Origin: Schaalia sp. JY-X169
Lineage (GTDB): Bacteria; Actinomycetota; Actinomycetes; Actinomycetales; Actinomycetaceae
Assembly (NCBI RefSeq): GCF_014069575.1
Contig: NZ_CP059675.1
Coordinates: forward strand, 2,046,001 to 2,110,000
Length of the DNA stretch: 64,000 bases
Direction of reading: 5' to 3'
Within the stretch, counting starts at the first letter, position 1. Each line of letters begins with the position of its first letter. Of the stretch, positions 17,747 to 27,330 are shown piece after piece. Under the pieces are notes generated by a model. That model was not told the origin of the DNA. It made no database searches and saw only the letters and a program-made list of their open reading frames with translations. Made by a program: the position numbers and the translations under genes.

Positions 17747-17773
17747 GGGTGGGGGCCAGATAGACCCCCACCC
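17747..17773 (-). terminator. Hairpin between glpF and glpK
   Basis: GGGTGGGGG (17747-17755) and CCCCCACCC (17765-17773) form a perfect 9-bp stem, followed on the minus strand by TTTCTTAT. It lies 10 bases after the glpF stop and 47 bases before the glpK start, and could act as a partial terminator or an mRNA stabiliser. Confidence 0.75.
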
Positions 17774-17783
17774 AGTTGATTTA

Positions 17784-18629
17784 CTACAGCGGCAGCGCTG
17801 CAGTGATGTCGATGCTGCCGAGGCCGAGCAGGTAAACGACTACAACGGCAACTACCGCGCCGATGATCGGGCCGACAACAGGAACCCAAGCGTAACCCCA
17901 GTCGGAGCCGCCCTTGCCCTTGATTGGGAGTACTGCGTGAGCAATACGAGGTCCGAGGTCACGGGCTGGGTTGATAGCGTAACCGGTCGGGCCACCGAGG
18001 GAGGCGCCGATACCGACAATGACGAGGGCGACGGCCAGAGGACCAACCGCGCTCGGTGTGCCGCCGGCAACCATCACGAAGACAATCAGAACTGCGGTAG
18101 CAATTGCCTCAGTTGCGAGGTTCCAACCGTAGGAACGAACTTCAGGTCCGGTAGAGAAAACGCCGAGCTTGAGGGCCGGATCGCAATCCTGGTCAAACTG
18201 CTTCTTGAATGCCAGGTAAGCCAGAACCGCACCAACGAAAGCACCAAGGAACTGGGCTGCGAAGTACACCAGCACATTTCCAAACGTGACGTCAACGGCG
18301 GTTGCTGAACCGACCGCTGCTCCGTTGAGGGTGACCGCTGGGTCGAACCAGTAGGCCACCACTTTTGCAACGGTTACCGCAGGGTTCAAGTGGCCACCTG
18401 TCTTCCAAGCGGCGTAAACACCGACGAAGACTGCGAGACCCCAGCCCCAGTTGATCATTAGCCAGCCGCCCCCGCGACCCTTTGACTTGGGCAAGAGGTT
18501 TGTTGCTACAACGCCCGCACCGAGTAGCAACAGCATCGTTGTGCCGAAGAACTCAGAAGCGAACACATCCCATAGATTCCACACTGTGCTGTGAACTCCT
18601 TCCGCGCCGTAGCGCATGTTGGTATCCAT
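17784..18629 (-). CDS. glpF: Glycerol uptake facilitator (aquaglyceroporin)
   Basis: A 281-residue MIP-family channel with six membrane segments. Both pore motifs are present: HLNPAVTV in the first half and YAINPARDLGPR in the second. The Asp following NPAR and the segment GGPTGYAINPARDLGPR are characteristic of glycerol facilitators rather than water-only aquaporins. It passes glycerol down its gradient, with trapping by the downstream kinase. The ATG at 18629 opens a hydrophilic N-terminus of about 20 residues before the first helix. It is preceded by glpD by 88 bases. Confidence 0.95.
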   Translation of the reverse strand: MDTNMRYGAEGVHSTVWNLWDVFASEFFGTTMLLLLGAGVVATNLLPKSKGRGGGWLMINWGWGLAVFVGVYAAWKTGGHLNPAVTVAKVVAYWFDPAVTLNGAAVGSATAVDVTFGNVLVYFAAQFLGAFVGAVLAYLAFKKQFDQDCDPALKLGVFSTGPEVRSYGWNLATEAIATAVLIVFVMVAGGTPSAVGPLAVALVIVGIGASLGGPTGYAINPARDLGPRIAHAVLPIKGKGGSDWGYAWVPVVGPIIGAVVAVVVVYLLGLGSIDITAALPL

Positions 18630-18717
18630 TGCCTGTTAGCCGGTCTCTTCAATGTGACCAGGCCACAGGAAATGAATCAGTTAGTTGGGATCCAACACCG
18701 GACCCCGTTTCAACGTA

Positions 18718-20445
18718 TCAGACCTGAGTGAAAGGCCTAACAGGTTCGACCATTTCCCGAATGGCCTGAGCTTCTTTCTCATCGGGAAGTTTCTGTGCCT
18801 GCCAAACTGCTTCGCAGGCGTCGCGATAGAGATCCATTTCCCTCGCCTTGGTATCGTGATCCCACCCGAGCATCTCACCCATGAGGTCAGCTATCTCCGG
18901 CATGGCTTCAAGACCCGAGTCCCGCTCTTCGTAAACCAAGCGGACTCTGTGAAGCAGAATGTCTTCTAAGTGCATTGCGCCCTCGTATGCAACACCGAAC
19001 GCAACATCTGCGCGCAAATAGTGGGGCGCATGGCTCAAACGTTCACCAAGATCGGGGCGCTCATCAATCATCTTGAAGACGATCTGGATGTCGCTGCCGT
19101 AACGATCCAGAAGGTCTTCAACCTGATCAACCGTCAGACCACGCTCTTTAGCGATTGTCTCCCGGCTGTTCCACAATGCGAAGTAGCCGTCGGCACCTTC
19201 CAGCTCCGTCTTAGCGGTGACTGAAGGATGCTCCTTCGTGAATGCTTCACCCATCGCAAAGTCAACCGCGTCCTCGGCCATCTGGCGGTAGGTGGTGAGC
19301 TTTCCACCAGCAATTGCGGTCATACCCGGGGTCACCGTGGTCACGGTGTGTTCACGAGAAACCTTCGTCGACTGGTTCTCATCAAGGGTGCCCGGCTGCA
19401 ACAGTGGCCGCAATCCAGCAAATGTTGAGATGACGTCATCTTTGGTGAGGGGGTCCTTCAAAACCGTGTTGGCTTCTGCCAGCAAGTACTCAATATCGGT
19501 CTCATCAGCGACTGGGTCACGGAAACCTTCATGATAGGCGGTGTCCGTGGTTCCGATAATCCAGTAGTACTTCCACGGAATGATGAAGAGGACGGACTTC
19601 TCGGTACGCAGGAACAGCCCCACTTCCGAGTCGATCTTTTCTTTGGGGATCACCAGATGAATGCCCTTTGATGCCAAGACCTTGAGGCCACCGGTGGCAT
19701 CTGCCAGAGCTTGGCTCTCTTCAGTCCATACGCCCGTTGCATTGATGATGCGCTTGGTTGCAACGTGCAGGGTGTTCCCAGTCTCAAGGTCGAGCAGGTC
19801 CGCACCATTGATATGACCCTGACCGTCCTTTGCGACGCCGACCATTTGGACTCTGCTGGCGGCCAATGCGCCGTAGCGAACCGCGCTACGAACAAGGGTG
19901 ATGACCAGTCGGGAATCGTCAACGCGTCCGTCGTAGTAGACAATCGAACCGCGCAGGTAATCCGGCTTGAGCGCGGGACACAACTTCAGAGACCCCTTGC
20001 GGGTGTGGTGGCGCTGTAGCGGCACCGATCCGCGGTGCGCCCACTGGGCCAAACCGTCATACATACCAACACCCACCGCCGAGTATGCCCGTTCAATCAC
20101 TGGCATCTTCAGCGGCCACAGCAGAGGCTGCGCCTTCACCAAGTGGGGGGCATTTCGGGTCAGCAGAAGCCCGCGCTCACGGAGGGACTCCGTGACGAGG
20201 GCGAAATCAAGTTGGTAAAGGTAGCGCAAACCACCGTGAACCAGCTTGGAGGATCTTGAAGAAGTGCCGGACGACCAGTCCTGCGCTTCGATAATTCCCA
20301 CTCTCAGTCCGCGTGTTGCGGCGTCGAGGGCGATTCCCGCACCCGTCACGCCACCACCGACGACAAGAATATCGAGGGGGGCACCCTGTGCCATTTCTTC
20401 TAGCGCTTCTCCGCGGGCTTCTCTTGAAAGAACCGGACTAACCAC
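18718..20445 (-). CDS. glpD: FAD-dependent glycerol-3-phosphate dehydrogenase
   Basis: A 575-residue membrane-associated flavoprotein that oxidises sn-glycerol 3-phosphate to dihydroxyacetone phosphate and passes electrons to quinone. The N-terminal Rossmann motif is ILVVGGGVTGAGIALDAATRG, followed by the substrate-region motif SSRSSKLVHGGLRYL and the later GGKLTTYR, both standard for GlpD. The C-terminal cap domain (about 400-570) is present. The GTG start has GGAG eight bases upstream. As first gene of the glycerol cluster it is divergent from a SorC-type regulator, the likely controller. Confidence 0.96.
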   Translation of the reverse strand: MVSPVLSREARGEALEEMAQGAPLDILVVGGGVTGAGIALDAATRGLRVGIIEAQDWSSGTSSRSSKLVHGGLRYLYQLDFALVTESLRERGLLLTRNAPHLVKAQPLLWPLKMPVIERAYSAVGVGMYDGLAQWAHRGSVPLQRHHTRKGSLKLCPALKPDYLRGSIVYYDGRVDDSRLVITLVRSAVRYGALAASRVQMVGVAKDGQGHINGADLLDLETGNTLHVATKRIINATGVWTEESQALADATGGLKVLASKGIHLVIPKEKIDSEVGLFLRTEKSVLFIIPWKYYWIIGTTDTAYHEGFRDPVADETDIEYLLAEANTVLKDPLTKDDVISTFAGLRPLLQPGTLDENQSTKVSREHTVTTVTPGMTAIAGGKLTTYRQMAEDAVDFAMGEAFTKEHPSVTAKTELEGADGYFALWNSRETIAKERGLTVDQVEDLLDRYGSDIQIVFKMIDERPDLGERLSHAPHYLRADVAFGVAYEGAMHLEDILLHRVRLVYEERDSGLEAMPEIADLMGEMLGWDHDTKAREMDLYRDACEAVWQAQKLPDEKEAQAIREMVEPVRPFTQV

Positions 20446-20601
20446 GTTATCATCTCCGTCAGATGTAGATCGATCACGTTATCGAATGGTCACGGCCCGC
20501 AAACGGAGGCCACGCCTTGGCCCATTTGAGGGCAAGTGCCACCCCGTCGTTGCAGACAGACAAGTACATTATCCCTCAGGTGGTCGAATGTCCGATTTGC
20601 C

Positions 20602-20615
20602 TGCACGAACGTGCA
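20602..20615. promoter_or_regulatory. Possible operator palindrome between glpD and the SorC-type regulator
   Basis: TGCACGAACGTGCA is a 6-bp inverted repeat with a 2-bp spacer, 17 bases before the regulator start in the divergent promoter region (20446-20631). An autoregulatory or glp operator is inferred from position only. Confidence 0.3.
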
Positions 20616-20631
20616 CCTGCGACACTAAGGT

Positions 20632-21615
20632 GTGAATATCCGTCGCGAGCAGGCGCATCTTGCTGCCTCTATGTACTACGAGCAGGGCTTGACCATGGAT
20701 GCGGTGGCCCGAAGACTCGATGTCTCCCGCTCTTCGGTCTCCCGACTCCTGGCATTTGCGCGCACCTCAGGGATTGTCCAAATCCGCGTTTCGGCGCCGC
20801 TCACCGAGCCCGGCACCTTAGCCGCGGAGTTTCAGCGCCAGTTCGGGGTGCGGACACTGGTGGTCCCCACACTTGAGGTCGACAGCCCGGCTACCAGACT
20901 GAACTCCGTTGCCGCTGTAGCAGCCAGCCGCTTGAGCGAATTGATGGCTCCCGGCAAGACACTGGGGGTCGCCTGGGGAAACACCGTGTCTGCTGTTATC
21001 AACCACATTGCGCCACACTCCATGCCGGGTTCGACAGTAGTCCAGCTAAATGGCGCGGCCAACGCCTTCGATTCCGGCACACTTTATTCCGACTCCATCA
21101 TCTCGACCCTCGCGAAGGCGTTTGACTCTTCAGCAGTCCACTTCCCAGTTCCAGCCTTCTTTGACTATGTGGAGACCAAGAACGCCCTCGTACGAGAAAG
21201 GTCAATTCGTCGGGTTCTTGATGTCATCGACTCCTGCGACCTCGTGGTCTTCGGGGTTGGAGCAATGGATCCTGCGATGCCCAGCCACGTCTACGCCGGC
21301 GGGTATCTGTCTTCCACGGAGTTGAAGGAAGCGCGCGAGGACGGTGTCGTCGGGGATATTTGCACCGTCCTCATACGTGAGGACGGCACGACCGATATGC
21401 CACTCAATGCGCGGGCATCAGGACCACTACCCGCACAGCTAAAACGGATCTCAACTAGGCTGTGCGTAGTGGCGGGAAGCGCCAAAGTTCCGGCTCTTCT
21501 CGGGGCCTTGCGTGCAGGGGTAGTTACCGACCTCATCATTGATTCGTCTGCCGCCCGCGCACTTGTTCACCGCAGACGTGAGGTCGGGCGCGGGGATCTG
21601 CCCGGCACCCTCTGA
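20632..21615 (+). CDS. SorC/DeoR-type sugar-binding transcriptional regulator
   Basis: A 327-residue regulator with an N-terminal helix-turn-helix (about 17-45: LTMDAVARRLDVSRSSVSRLLAFA) and a large sugar-binding domain (about 55-315) of the SorC/DeoR phosphosugar-isomerase-like fold; GKTLGVAWGNTVSAV and DLVVFGVGAMDP are typical motifs. Such proteins bind phosphorylated sugars or polyols as inducers. Being divergent from glpD, it probably senses glycerol phosphate or a related triose and controls the glp genes; it could also act on the lut operon that follows 113 bases downstream. The GTG start gives the usual short arm before the HTH; the Shine-Dalgarno is weak, so a leaderless mRNA is possible. 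Confidence 0.88.
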   Translation: MNIRREQAHLAASMYYEQGLTMDAVARRLDVSRSSVSRLLAFARTSGIVQIRVSAPLTEPGTLAAEFQRQFGVRTLVVPTLEVDSPATRLNSVAAVAASRLSELMAPGKTLGVAWGNTVSAVINHIAPHSMPGSTVVQLNGAANAFDSGTLYSDSIISTLAKAFDSSAVHFPVPAFFDYVETKNALVRERSIRRVLDVIDSCDLVVFGVGAMDPAMPSHVYAGGYLSSTELKEAREDGVVGDICTVLIREDGTTDMPLNARASGPLPAQLKRISTRLCVVAGSAKVPALLGALRAGVVTDLIIDSSAARALVHRRREVGRGDLPGTL

Positions 21616-21728
21616 TCCAAGTCAAGTCCTCCGACTCACTGCTAAGCCCCACGAGTCAGCCCAAACAGTCCTAAGCTTGGGAGATGCACTCAACAGCGAA
21701 GTGGGTGTAGCGGGAAGGGACTAGCAAG

Positions 21729-22529
21729 ATGCGAATAGCGGTTTTCGCGACCTGTATGGGGGATGCGATGTTTCCGCAGGCACCCCGCGCGACGGTGACG
21801 CTCCTCGAGCGCCTCGGCCACGAAGTGTTCTTCCCAAGACAGCAGGCATGCTGTGGACAGATGCACATCAATACCGGGTATTTCGAGGACGCTCTGCCGT
21901 TGATCAAGAACCACGTCAAGACCTTTCAACCGATCTTGGACGGCGCGTGGGATGCGATCGTCGTCCCATCCGGCTCGTGCACCGGCTCCATCAAACACCA
22001 GCAGGCCATGGTTGCCAGCAAACTTGGCGACCAGAAGCTGGCAAACCGGGCGGCCATAATCGCTGAGAACACGTATGATCTTCCACTTCTGCTCACGGAT
22101 TTCCTTGGGATCGAGGACGTTGGAGCCTACTTCCCTCATTCCCTCACCTACCACCCGACGTGCCACTCGATGCGCATCACGAAAGTGGGCGACGCGCCAG
22201 AACGGCTCCTCTCCCGAGTGCAGGGAGCCACCGTCGTCCCACTTCCAGACGCGGAGCAGTGCTGCGGGTTTGGCGGAACGTTCTCCCTCAAATACCCGGA
22301 AGTTTCTTCCGCCCTCGTCAGCGAAAAAGCACGGGCCGTGGCGTCGACGGGTGCGGAGTTTCTAGTCGCGGACGACTACTCCTGCCTGATGAACATCTCC
22401 GGACGCATGTCACGACTCGGCATTGCAACACAACCACTACACCTCGCCGAAGTACTGGCGGGCACACGCGACCACCCGTTCCGCCGGGAACCCGCAGGTA
22501 CGACCTTGACCACCAGGGGGAAGGCGTGA
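21729..22529 (+). CDS. lutA: Lactate utilisation protein A, CCG-domain iron-sulfur subunit
   Basis: A 266-residue cytoplasmic protein with two cysteine-rich CCG domains. The first contains CMGD and QQACCGQMH, the second HPTCHSMR and EQCCGFGG, the arrangement seen in LutA/YkgE and in GlcF/HdrB-type subunits, where the Cys residues ligate an Fe-S cluster. LutABC together oxidise L-lactate to pyruvate. It is the first gene of the lut operon and its stop overlaps the GTG of lutB (GTGA). RBS-like GGGAAGGGA lies upstream. Confidence 0.94.
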   Translation: MRIAVFATCMGDAMFPQAPRATVTLLERLGHEVFFPRQQACCGQMHINTGYFEDALPLIKNHVKTFQPILDGAWDAIVVPSGSCTGSIKHQQAMVASKLGDQKLANRAAIIAENTYDLPLLLTDFLGIEDVGAYFPHSLTYHPTCHSMRITKVGDAPERLLSRVQGATVVPLPDAEQCCGFGGTFSLKYPEVSSALVSEKARAVASTGAEFLVADDYSCLMNISGRMSRLGIATQPLHLAEVLAGTRDHPFRREPAGTTLTTRGKA

Positions 22530-23986
22530 GACCACAGTCCACTACAGAGACCTCTCCGCTGCAGTGGGGGGAAACCTTCCGTGACGGATCGCGCCGCATG
22601 GTTGGCAACGACCAGTTACGTGCAAACCTGCGCAACGCAACAGAGACCATCCGTTCAAAACGGGACGCCCGCGCCGCAGAAACGCAGAACTGGGAGGAGC
22701 TGCGCCATGCTGGCGCGGCCATCAAACGCTACTCTTTGGACCACTTGGCAGACCTCCTTGAGGAGCTAGAGGCCAACGTCACTGCCAACGGGGGCATCGT
22801 GCACTGGGCAAGAGACGCGCACGAAGCGAACGCCATTGCCTACGACATCGTGGCGCGCCACCAGGTGGATGAGGTCGTCAAGGTCAAGTCCATGGCCACA
22901 CAGGAAATTGGCCTCAACGAGTACTTCGCTGACCGAGGCATCCAAGCGGTAGAAACGGACCTGGCGGAGCTCATCGTCCAACTGGGCAACGATCATCCAA
23001 GCCACGTTGTGGTCCCAGCGATCCACCGCAACAGGTCTGAGGTTCGCGATATCTTCACAGATAATTTCGAGGACGGAAATCGCCCATCAAGTGACGACCC
23101 GCGCGAACTGACGATGCGAGCCAGGACCCACCTCCGAGAGAAATTCCTCAACGCTAAGGTCGCCATCAGCGGTGCCAACTCGATGATTGCTGACACCGGC
23201 GCCCTATCCGTCTATGAGTCCGAAGGCAATGGACGCATGTGCCTGACCTTGCCAGAGGTTCTGATCTCCATTGTGGGCATCGAGAAAGTGATCCCCACCT
23301 GGCAGGATGCTGAAGTCTTCACCGAACTACTCCCCCGCTCTGCAACCGGCGAACCCATGAACCCCTACACGTCGTGGTGGACGGGTGTGACCCCCGGGGA
23401 TGGACCGCAGGAGTTCCACCTCATCCTTCTGGACAACGGTCGCACCACGGTGCTCGCCGATCCTTTGGGACGCGATGCCCTTGCCTGCATTCGTTGCGGT
23501 GCCTGTATGAACATCTGCCCTGTCTACCGTATGGTAGGCGGCCACGCGTACAACTCCGTCTATCCGGGACCCATCGGCGCCATTCTTACTCCGCAACTTC
23601 TCGGCGCTTTCGAGGACGGTGACCCGTCGGCCACACTCCCGTTCGCATCTACTCTGTGCGGAGCCTGCTACGACGTGTGCCCCGTGAAGATAGACATTCC
23701 GTCCATCCTCGTGGAACTGCGCCGCCGCAGCGTTGAGTCTGGAGCTGGTTCCGGTAGCGGTTGGGGCACAGCAATGAAAGCGTCCTCGGAGGTCATGCGC
23801 TCCGGAAGGCGCCTGGGGGCCGCAGAGGCGCTACTCCCACTGGGGCGCGCCGTCGCCGACAAGGAAGGAAGAATCACCCAGCTGCCGTGGCCCGTGTCAT
23901 CATGGACGAAGAGCCGGGATGTTCCTTCCCCACCAACCGAATCGTTCCGCAGGTGGATGAGTAGGCGAGAGAAGGCTGAGCGGTGA
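22526..23986 (+). CDS. lutB: Lactate utilisation iron-sulfur protein B
   Basis: A 486-residue protein with a large N-terminal LUD domain (about 50-300) and a C-terminal pair of 4Fe-4S ferredoxin motifs: CIRCGACMNICPVYR near 330 and CGACYDVCPVKI near 385. This is the LutB/YkgF architecture, the electron-transferring subunit of the three-part L-lactate oxidation complex. The GTG at 22526 overlaps the lutA stop and is preceded by AGGGGGAAG; the frame is open far upstream but there it is only a shadow of lutA. The stop overlaps the lutC start by four bases. Confidence 0.95.
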   Translation: MRPQSTTETSPLQWGETFRDGSRRMVGNDQLRANLRNATETIRSKRDARAAETQNWEELRHAGAAIKRYSLDHLADLLEELEANVTANGGIVHWARDAHEANAIAYDIVARHQVDEVVKVKSMATQEIGLNEYFADRGIQAVETDLAELIVQLGNDHPSHVVVPAIHRNRSEVRDIFTDNFEDGNRPSSDDPRELTMRARTHLREKFLNAKVAISGANSMIADTGALSVYESEGNGRMCLTLPEVLISIVGIEKVIPTWQDAEVFTELLPRSATGEPMNPYTSWWTGVTPGDGPQEFHLILLDNGRTTVLADPLGRDALACIRCGACMNICPVYRMVGGHAYNSVYPGPIGAILTPQLLGAFEDGDPSATLPFASTLCGACYDVCPVKIDIPSILVELRRRSVESGAGSGSGWGTAMKASSEVMRSGRRLGAAEALLPLGRAVADKEGRITQLPWPVSSWTKSRDVPSPPTESFRRWMSRREKAER

Positions 23987-24645
23987 GCAGCAGAGACGAC
24001 ATCCTTGCGAGCATCCGAAGCGCTAACCGCAATGCGGGACGCGATGGGGTCACCGTCGAGGTTCCACGCGACTACCACCGTCGTGAGGACCTACCTGCAG
24101 GATCACCTGCGTTGCCGGAACTCTTTGTCGGGCGGCTCGAAGAGTACGGTGCCGAGGTCGGGTTGGCCTCGAACGAGGACGAAGTTACCGCCCTAATCAA
24201 TCGGTTCCTTGCGTCTTGTGACACGGTTGTGGTTCCCAGTGGCCTTCCCAAAGAATGGGTCAAAGCAGCCATGGCGCATCATCGGGTTTACCTGGATGGG
24301 CCGGGTGGGCAAATCCCAAGTTCCGCCCTCGACAACATCGACGCAGTCCTGACTTCAAGCAGGTGCGGCGTCGCAACTACGGGGACAATAATCCTTGACG
24401 CCACCCCCGACCAGGGGCGTCGCGCGATCACACTGGTGCCTGACACCCACGTCGTTATTGTGGATGTGGGCGCGGTGAGGGAGACAGTTGGCGAAGCTTT
24501 CGCTATTCTCAGTTCGAACCCCACGCGACCCATCACGTGGATTGCGGGGCCGTCAGCCACGTCAGACATCGAGTTATCGCGTGTCGAAGGCGTGCATGGC
24601 CCCCGTAATCTGAAAGTGATACTGAGCAGCCTCGGAGAGAATTGA
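23983..24645 (+). CDS. lutC: Lactate utilisation protein C
   Basis: A 220-residue LUD-domain protein (LutC/YkgG). It opens SSRDDILASIRSANR, and the conserved segments DAVLTSSRCGVATTGTIIL and ITLVPDTHVVIV identify the LUD fold. It completes the lactate oxidation set with lutA and lutB. The GTG start overlaps the lutB stop by four bases (GTGA), and its own stop overlaps the next gene's ATG by one base, so the four genes are a translationally coupled unit. Confidence 0.93.
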   Translation: MSSRDDILASIRSANRNAGRDGVTVEVPRDYHRREDLPAGSPALPELFVGRLEEYGAEVGLASNEDEVTALINRFLASCDTVVVPSGLPKEWVKAAMAHHRVYLDGPGGQIPSSALDNIDAVLTSSRCGVATTGTIILDATPDQGRRAITLVPDTHVVIVDVGAVRETVGEAFAILSSNPTRPITWIAGPSATSDIELSRVEGVHGPRNLKVILSSLGEN

Positions 24646-25310
24646 TGGCCCCCGCCCAAGAAGGACTTTTTCAACTTCCGGACGGTTTCCGTCGCTCACG
24701 CGCCCAAGTCATCATTCTCACCGGCCCTTCCGGTTCGGGAAAAACCTCGCTGGCTTCTCGCGTCGGACTGCCTTCCCTCTCCCTCGATGATTTCTACCGA
24801 GGGGATGATGAGGAGGGAATGCCCATGCTGTCTGAGAACGTGGTGGATTGGGATGACCCTGCCTCATGGGATGGCGACGCCGCATTCTTGGCAGTGGCAC
24901 AACTGTGCATCGAAGGCCAGGCTGAAGTACCGATCTACGACATCCCTTCCAACCAGAGAACAGGGGCGAGGACGATCACCCTGGGGCAGAACCGGCTGTT
25001 CATTGCGGAAGGGATTTTTGCATCTGAGTTGGTGCCAAGGCTGATAGAGGAGGGGCTCCTAGCCGATGCCATCTGTATCGCGCGTTCACCACTGAAGAAT
25101 GCTTGGTTCCGTTTCCTTCGTGACGTTGCGGAGGCGCGTAAGCCCGTTCACGTGTTGGTCTACAGGGGGGCTCGCCTGACCAGGCTTGAACCAGGCAAGA
25201 TCCGCCAGTGGCGCAACCAGGGGTGCCGACCTGTCCCTTCGTTGGACACAGCTGAGTCTGACATCCTCCTGTTGCGCCACCGCACCCGGCTATCCCAGTC
25301 AGGTGACTAG
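24645..25310 (+). CDS. P-loop kinase of the uridine kinase type
   Basis: A 221-residue P-loop protein. The Walker A motif is [17 protein letters not shown] (about 25-41), followed by [12 protein letters not shown], the substrate-region motif of uridine/phosphoribulokinase-type enzymes, then [10 protein letters not shown] and [13 protein letters not shown]. It probably phosphorylates uridine or a related small molecule. The ATG at 24645 overlaps the lutC stop (TGATG), so it is coupled to the lactate operon although no link between the activities is obvious. Its stop overlaps that of the convergent lysS gene by four bases. Confidence 0.8.
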   Translation: MAPAQEGLFQLPDGFRRSRAQVIILTGPSGSGKTSLASRVGLPSLSLDDFYRGDDEEGMPMLSENVVDWDDPASWDGDAAFLAVAQLCIEGQAEVPIYDIPSNQRTGARTITLGQNRLFIAEGIFASELVPRLIEEGLLADAICIARSPLKNAWFRFLRDVAEARKPVHVLVYRGARLTRLEPGKIRQWRNQGCRPVPSLDTAESDILLLRHRTRLSQSGD

Positions 25311-26872
25311 GCGCGGGGCTTGACCAAGGGGAAGAGGATTGTCTCCCTGATTCCCTCTCCTGTCAGCGCCATGAGGAGGCGGTCCAATCCCATACCTAGT
25401 CCAGCTGCTGGCGGCATGCCGTAGTCCATGGCTTCAAGGAAGTCTTCATCAACTGACATTGCTTCCGGGTCGCCATTTGCCGCGGCCAGCGCCTGCTTGT
25501 TGAAACGTTCACGCTGAATCACAGGGTCCGTTAGTTCTGAGTAGCCCGTCCCCAACTCGAAGCCCCTCATGTAGAGATCCCACTTTTCGGTCACACCTGG
25601 AACCGTGCGGTGACCCTTCACCAAGGGGGAGTTGTCAGCCGGGAAGTCCCGAACGAATGTCGGAGCATACAACTTGTCACCGACCAGTTCTTCAAAGATT
25701 TCTTCCGCAATCTTGCCGTCCACGTAGTGGTCTGGAAGCTCAAGTCCGATGCCGTCGGCAATACTCAGCAGCTCCCCGCGTGGTGTCAGTGCCGTAACTT
25801 CACGTCCCAGGGCTTCCGAGATGGAGCCATAGAGAGAAATCTGCTCCCAAGTTCCCGACAGGTCGTATGTGCTGCCATCCGGAAGCGGAACCTGAAGTGT
25901 ACCGATAGCATCGAGTGCCGTGTGCTGAATGAGCTCACGGAGCATGACCGCGTAAGTGTCGTAAGTTCCGTAAGCCTCATAGGCTTCAAGCATGGTGAAC
26001 TCGGGGTTGTGGGAAGAATCCGCGCCCTCGTTCCGGAAACTACGGTTCAACTCAAACACCTTGTCGATCCCACCGATGAGGGCGCGCTTCAAGTACAACT
26101 CCGGCGCAATCCTCATGTACATGTCGATGTCGTACGCGTTCATATGTGTGACAAATGGTCGTGCTGCGGCTCCCCCTGCTAGCGTCTGCAGCATTGGCGT
26201 CTCAATTTCTAGGTAACCACGATCATGCAGGAATGAGCGGATTGAATGGACAACTGTGGAACGGGTCCGGACCATTTCACGCGCTGAAGGGCGCACGATC
26301 AGGTCGAGGTAGCGGCGCCGAACCCGGGTGTCCTCAGCCAGTCCGGCCTCACCCTCTTCGGTGGCAAAAATCTTCGGTAGGGGTCGAAGTGCCTTTGCGG
26401 CTAGCGCCCATGCGGGCACGTCCTCGTCCTCACTGGGGGCAGCCATGATGGACAGTTCGCCACGCCGTGAAGAGATGACGCGGCCGTGAACAAACAGAAT
26501 GTCCCCCAGGTCTACGTCAGCCTTGTATGCCGCCAAGGAATCAGGCCCAACCTCGCGGGCCGACAGCATCACTTGGAGGCGGTTTCCGCCGCCGTCTTGG
26601 ATAGTCGCGAAGCACAACTTACCTGCGATACGGGAGAGGACGACACGGCCTGAAAGACCCACAACGTCATCCGTCTCTTCACCGAGCTCCAGGTTGCCGT
26701 ACTTTGCTCGCACCTCTTCGATCGTGGAAGTGATGGGAAGCTCTACGGGGTACGGGTTCACTCCCGACTCCAGCAAACGCTTCCGCTTGTCTGAGCGGAT
26801 CTTTATCTGCTCGGGCAGGTCGTCTGTTGGTGATTCTGGAGTGGTCTGCGGGGAAGGAAGATTCGTAGTCAC
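25307..26872 (-). CDS. lysS: Lysyl-tRNA synthetase, class II
   Basis: A 521-residue class II aminoacyl-tRNA synthetase that charges tRNA-Lys. The N-terminal OB-fold anticodon-binding domain spans about 70-180 ([19 protein letters not shown]). Motif 2 ([24 protein letters not shown]) and motif 3 near the C-terminus ([14 protein letters not shown]) are intact. The first 35 residues are a low-complexity Pro/Thr-rich leader. The GTG start at 26872 is tentative, since AGG sits only a few bases upstream; the frame continues 18 codons further. The gene ends convergent with the kinase gene and lies 56 bases downstream of panD. Confidence 0.95.
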   Translation of the reverse strand: MTTNLPSPQTTPESPTDDLPEQIKIRSDKRKRLLESGVNPYPVELPITSTIEEVRAKYGNLELGEETDDVVGLSGRVVLSRIAGKLCFATIQDGGGNRLQVMLSAREVGPDSLAAYKADVDLGDILFVHGRVISSRRGELSIMAAPSEDEDVPAWALAAKALRPLPKIFATEEGEAGLAEDTRVRRRYLDLIVRPSAREMVRTRSTVVHSIRSFLHDRGYLEIETPMLQTLAGGAAARPFVTHMNAYDIDMYMRIAPELYLKRALIGGIDKVFELNRSFRNEGADSSHNPEFTMLEAYEAYGTYDTYAVMLRELIQHTALDAIGTLQVPLPDGSTYDLSGTWEQISLYGSISEALGREVTALTPRGELLSIADGIGLELPDHYVDGKIAEEIFEELVGDKLYAPTFVRDFPADNSPLVKGHRTVPGVTEKWDLYMRGFELGTGYSELTDPVIQRERFNKQALAAANGDPEAMSVDEDFLEAMDYGMPPAAGLGMGLDRLLMALTGEGIRETILFPLVKPRA

Positions 26873-26928
26873 CTCAACATGGTAAACCAGCGCGCTTACA
26901 AACGAAGTGCGCGAGGCGTCACGCACGT

Positions 26929-27330
26929 CTAGCGGGACAGGTCAGTTCCTCTGTTGATGATGCGGTTGTTGGCATCCACGTGGACTATTGCTGGCTGTGC
27001 AGTCCGAGCAATCTCATCTGGAAGGTGTCCGTAAGCAATGATGATGACGAGGTCGGTGGGGTTGACCAGGTGTGCTGCTGCCCCGTTGAGTTGAATAGTT
27101 CCGGAGCCAGCAGGAGCCGGGATGGTGTAGGTGGATAGTCGCGCACCATTCGTGACGTCGACAACGTCAACCTTCTGCCCCACAAGAATGTTGGCGGCCT
27201 CAAGAAGATCAGTGTCGACGGAGATGGAACCCACATAGTCGATGTCCGCGCCGGTCACGGTAGCGCGGTGGATCTTCCCGGTTACCATTTCCCTGTAAAC
27301 CGGCCAGTTCGATGCCAGAGTCTCAACCAT
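26929..27330 (-). CDS. panD: Aspartate 1-decarboxylase
   Basis: A 133-residue proenzyme that decarboxylates L-aspartate to beta-alanine for pantothenate. [21 protein letters not shown] holds the self-cleavage site Gly-Ser, whose Ser becomes the pyruvoyl cofactor. [11 protein letters not shown] is the usual C-terminal block. The first ATG (GGTGGGGG just upstream) adds about 14 residues to the canonical N-terminus; the internal ATG at 27288 would give the standard form. The start overlaps the stop of the DUF2520-PanC gene by eight bases, coupling beta-alanine production with its condensation. Confidence 0.95.
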   Translation of the reverse strand: MVETLASNWPVYREMVTGKIHRATVTGADIDYVGSISVDTDLLEAANILVGQKVDVVDVTNGARLSTYTIPAPAGSGTIQLNGAAAHLVNPTDLVIIIAYGHLPDEIARTAQPAIVHVDANNRIINRGTDLSR

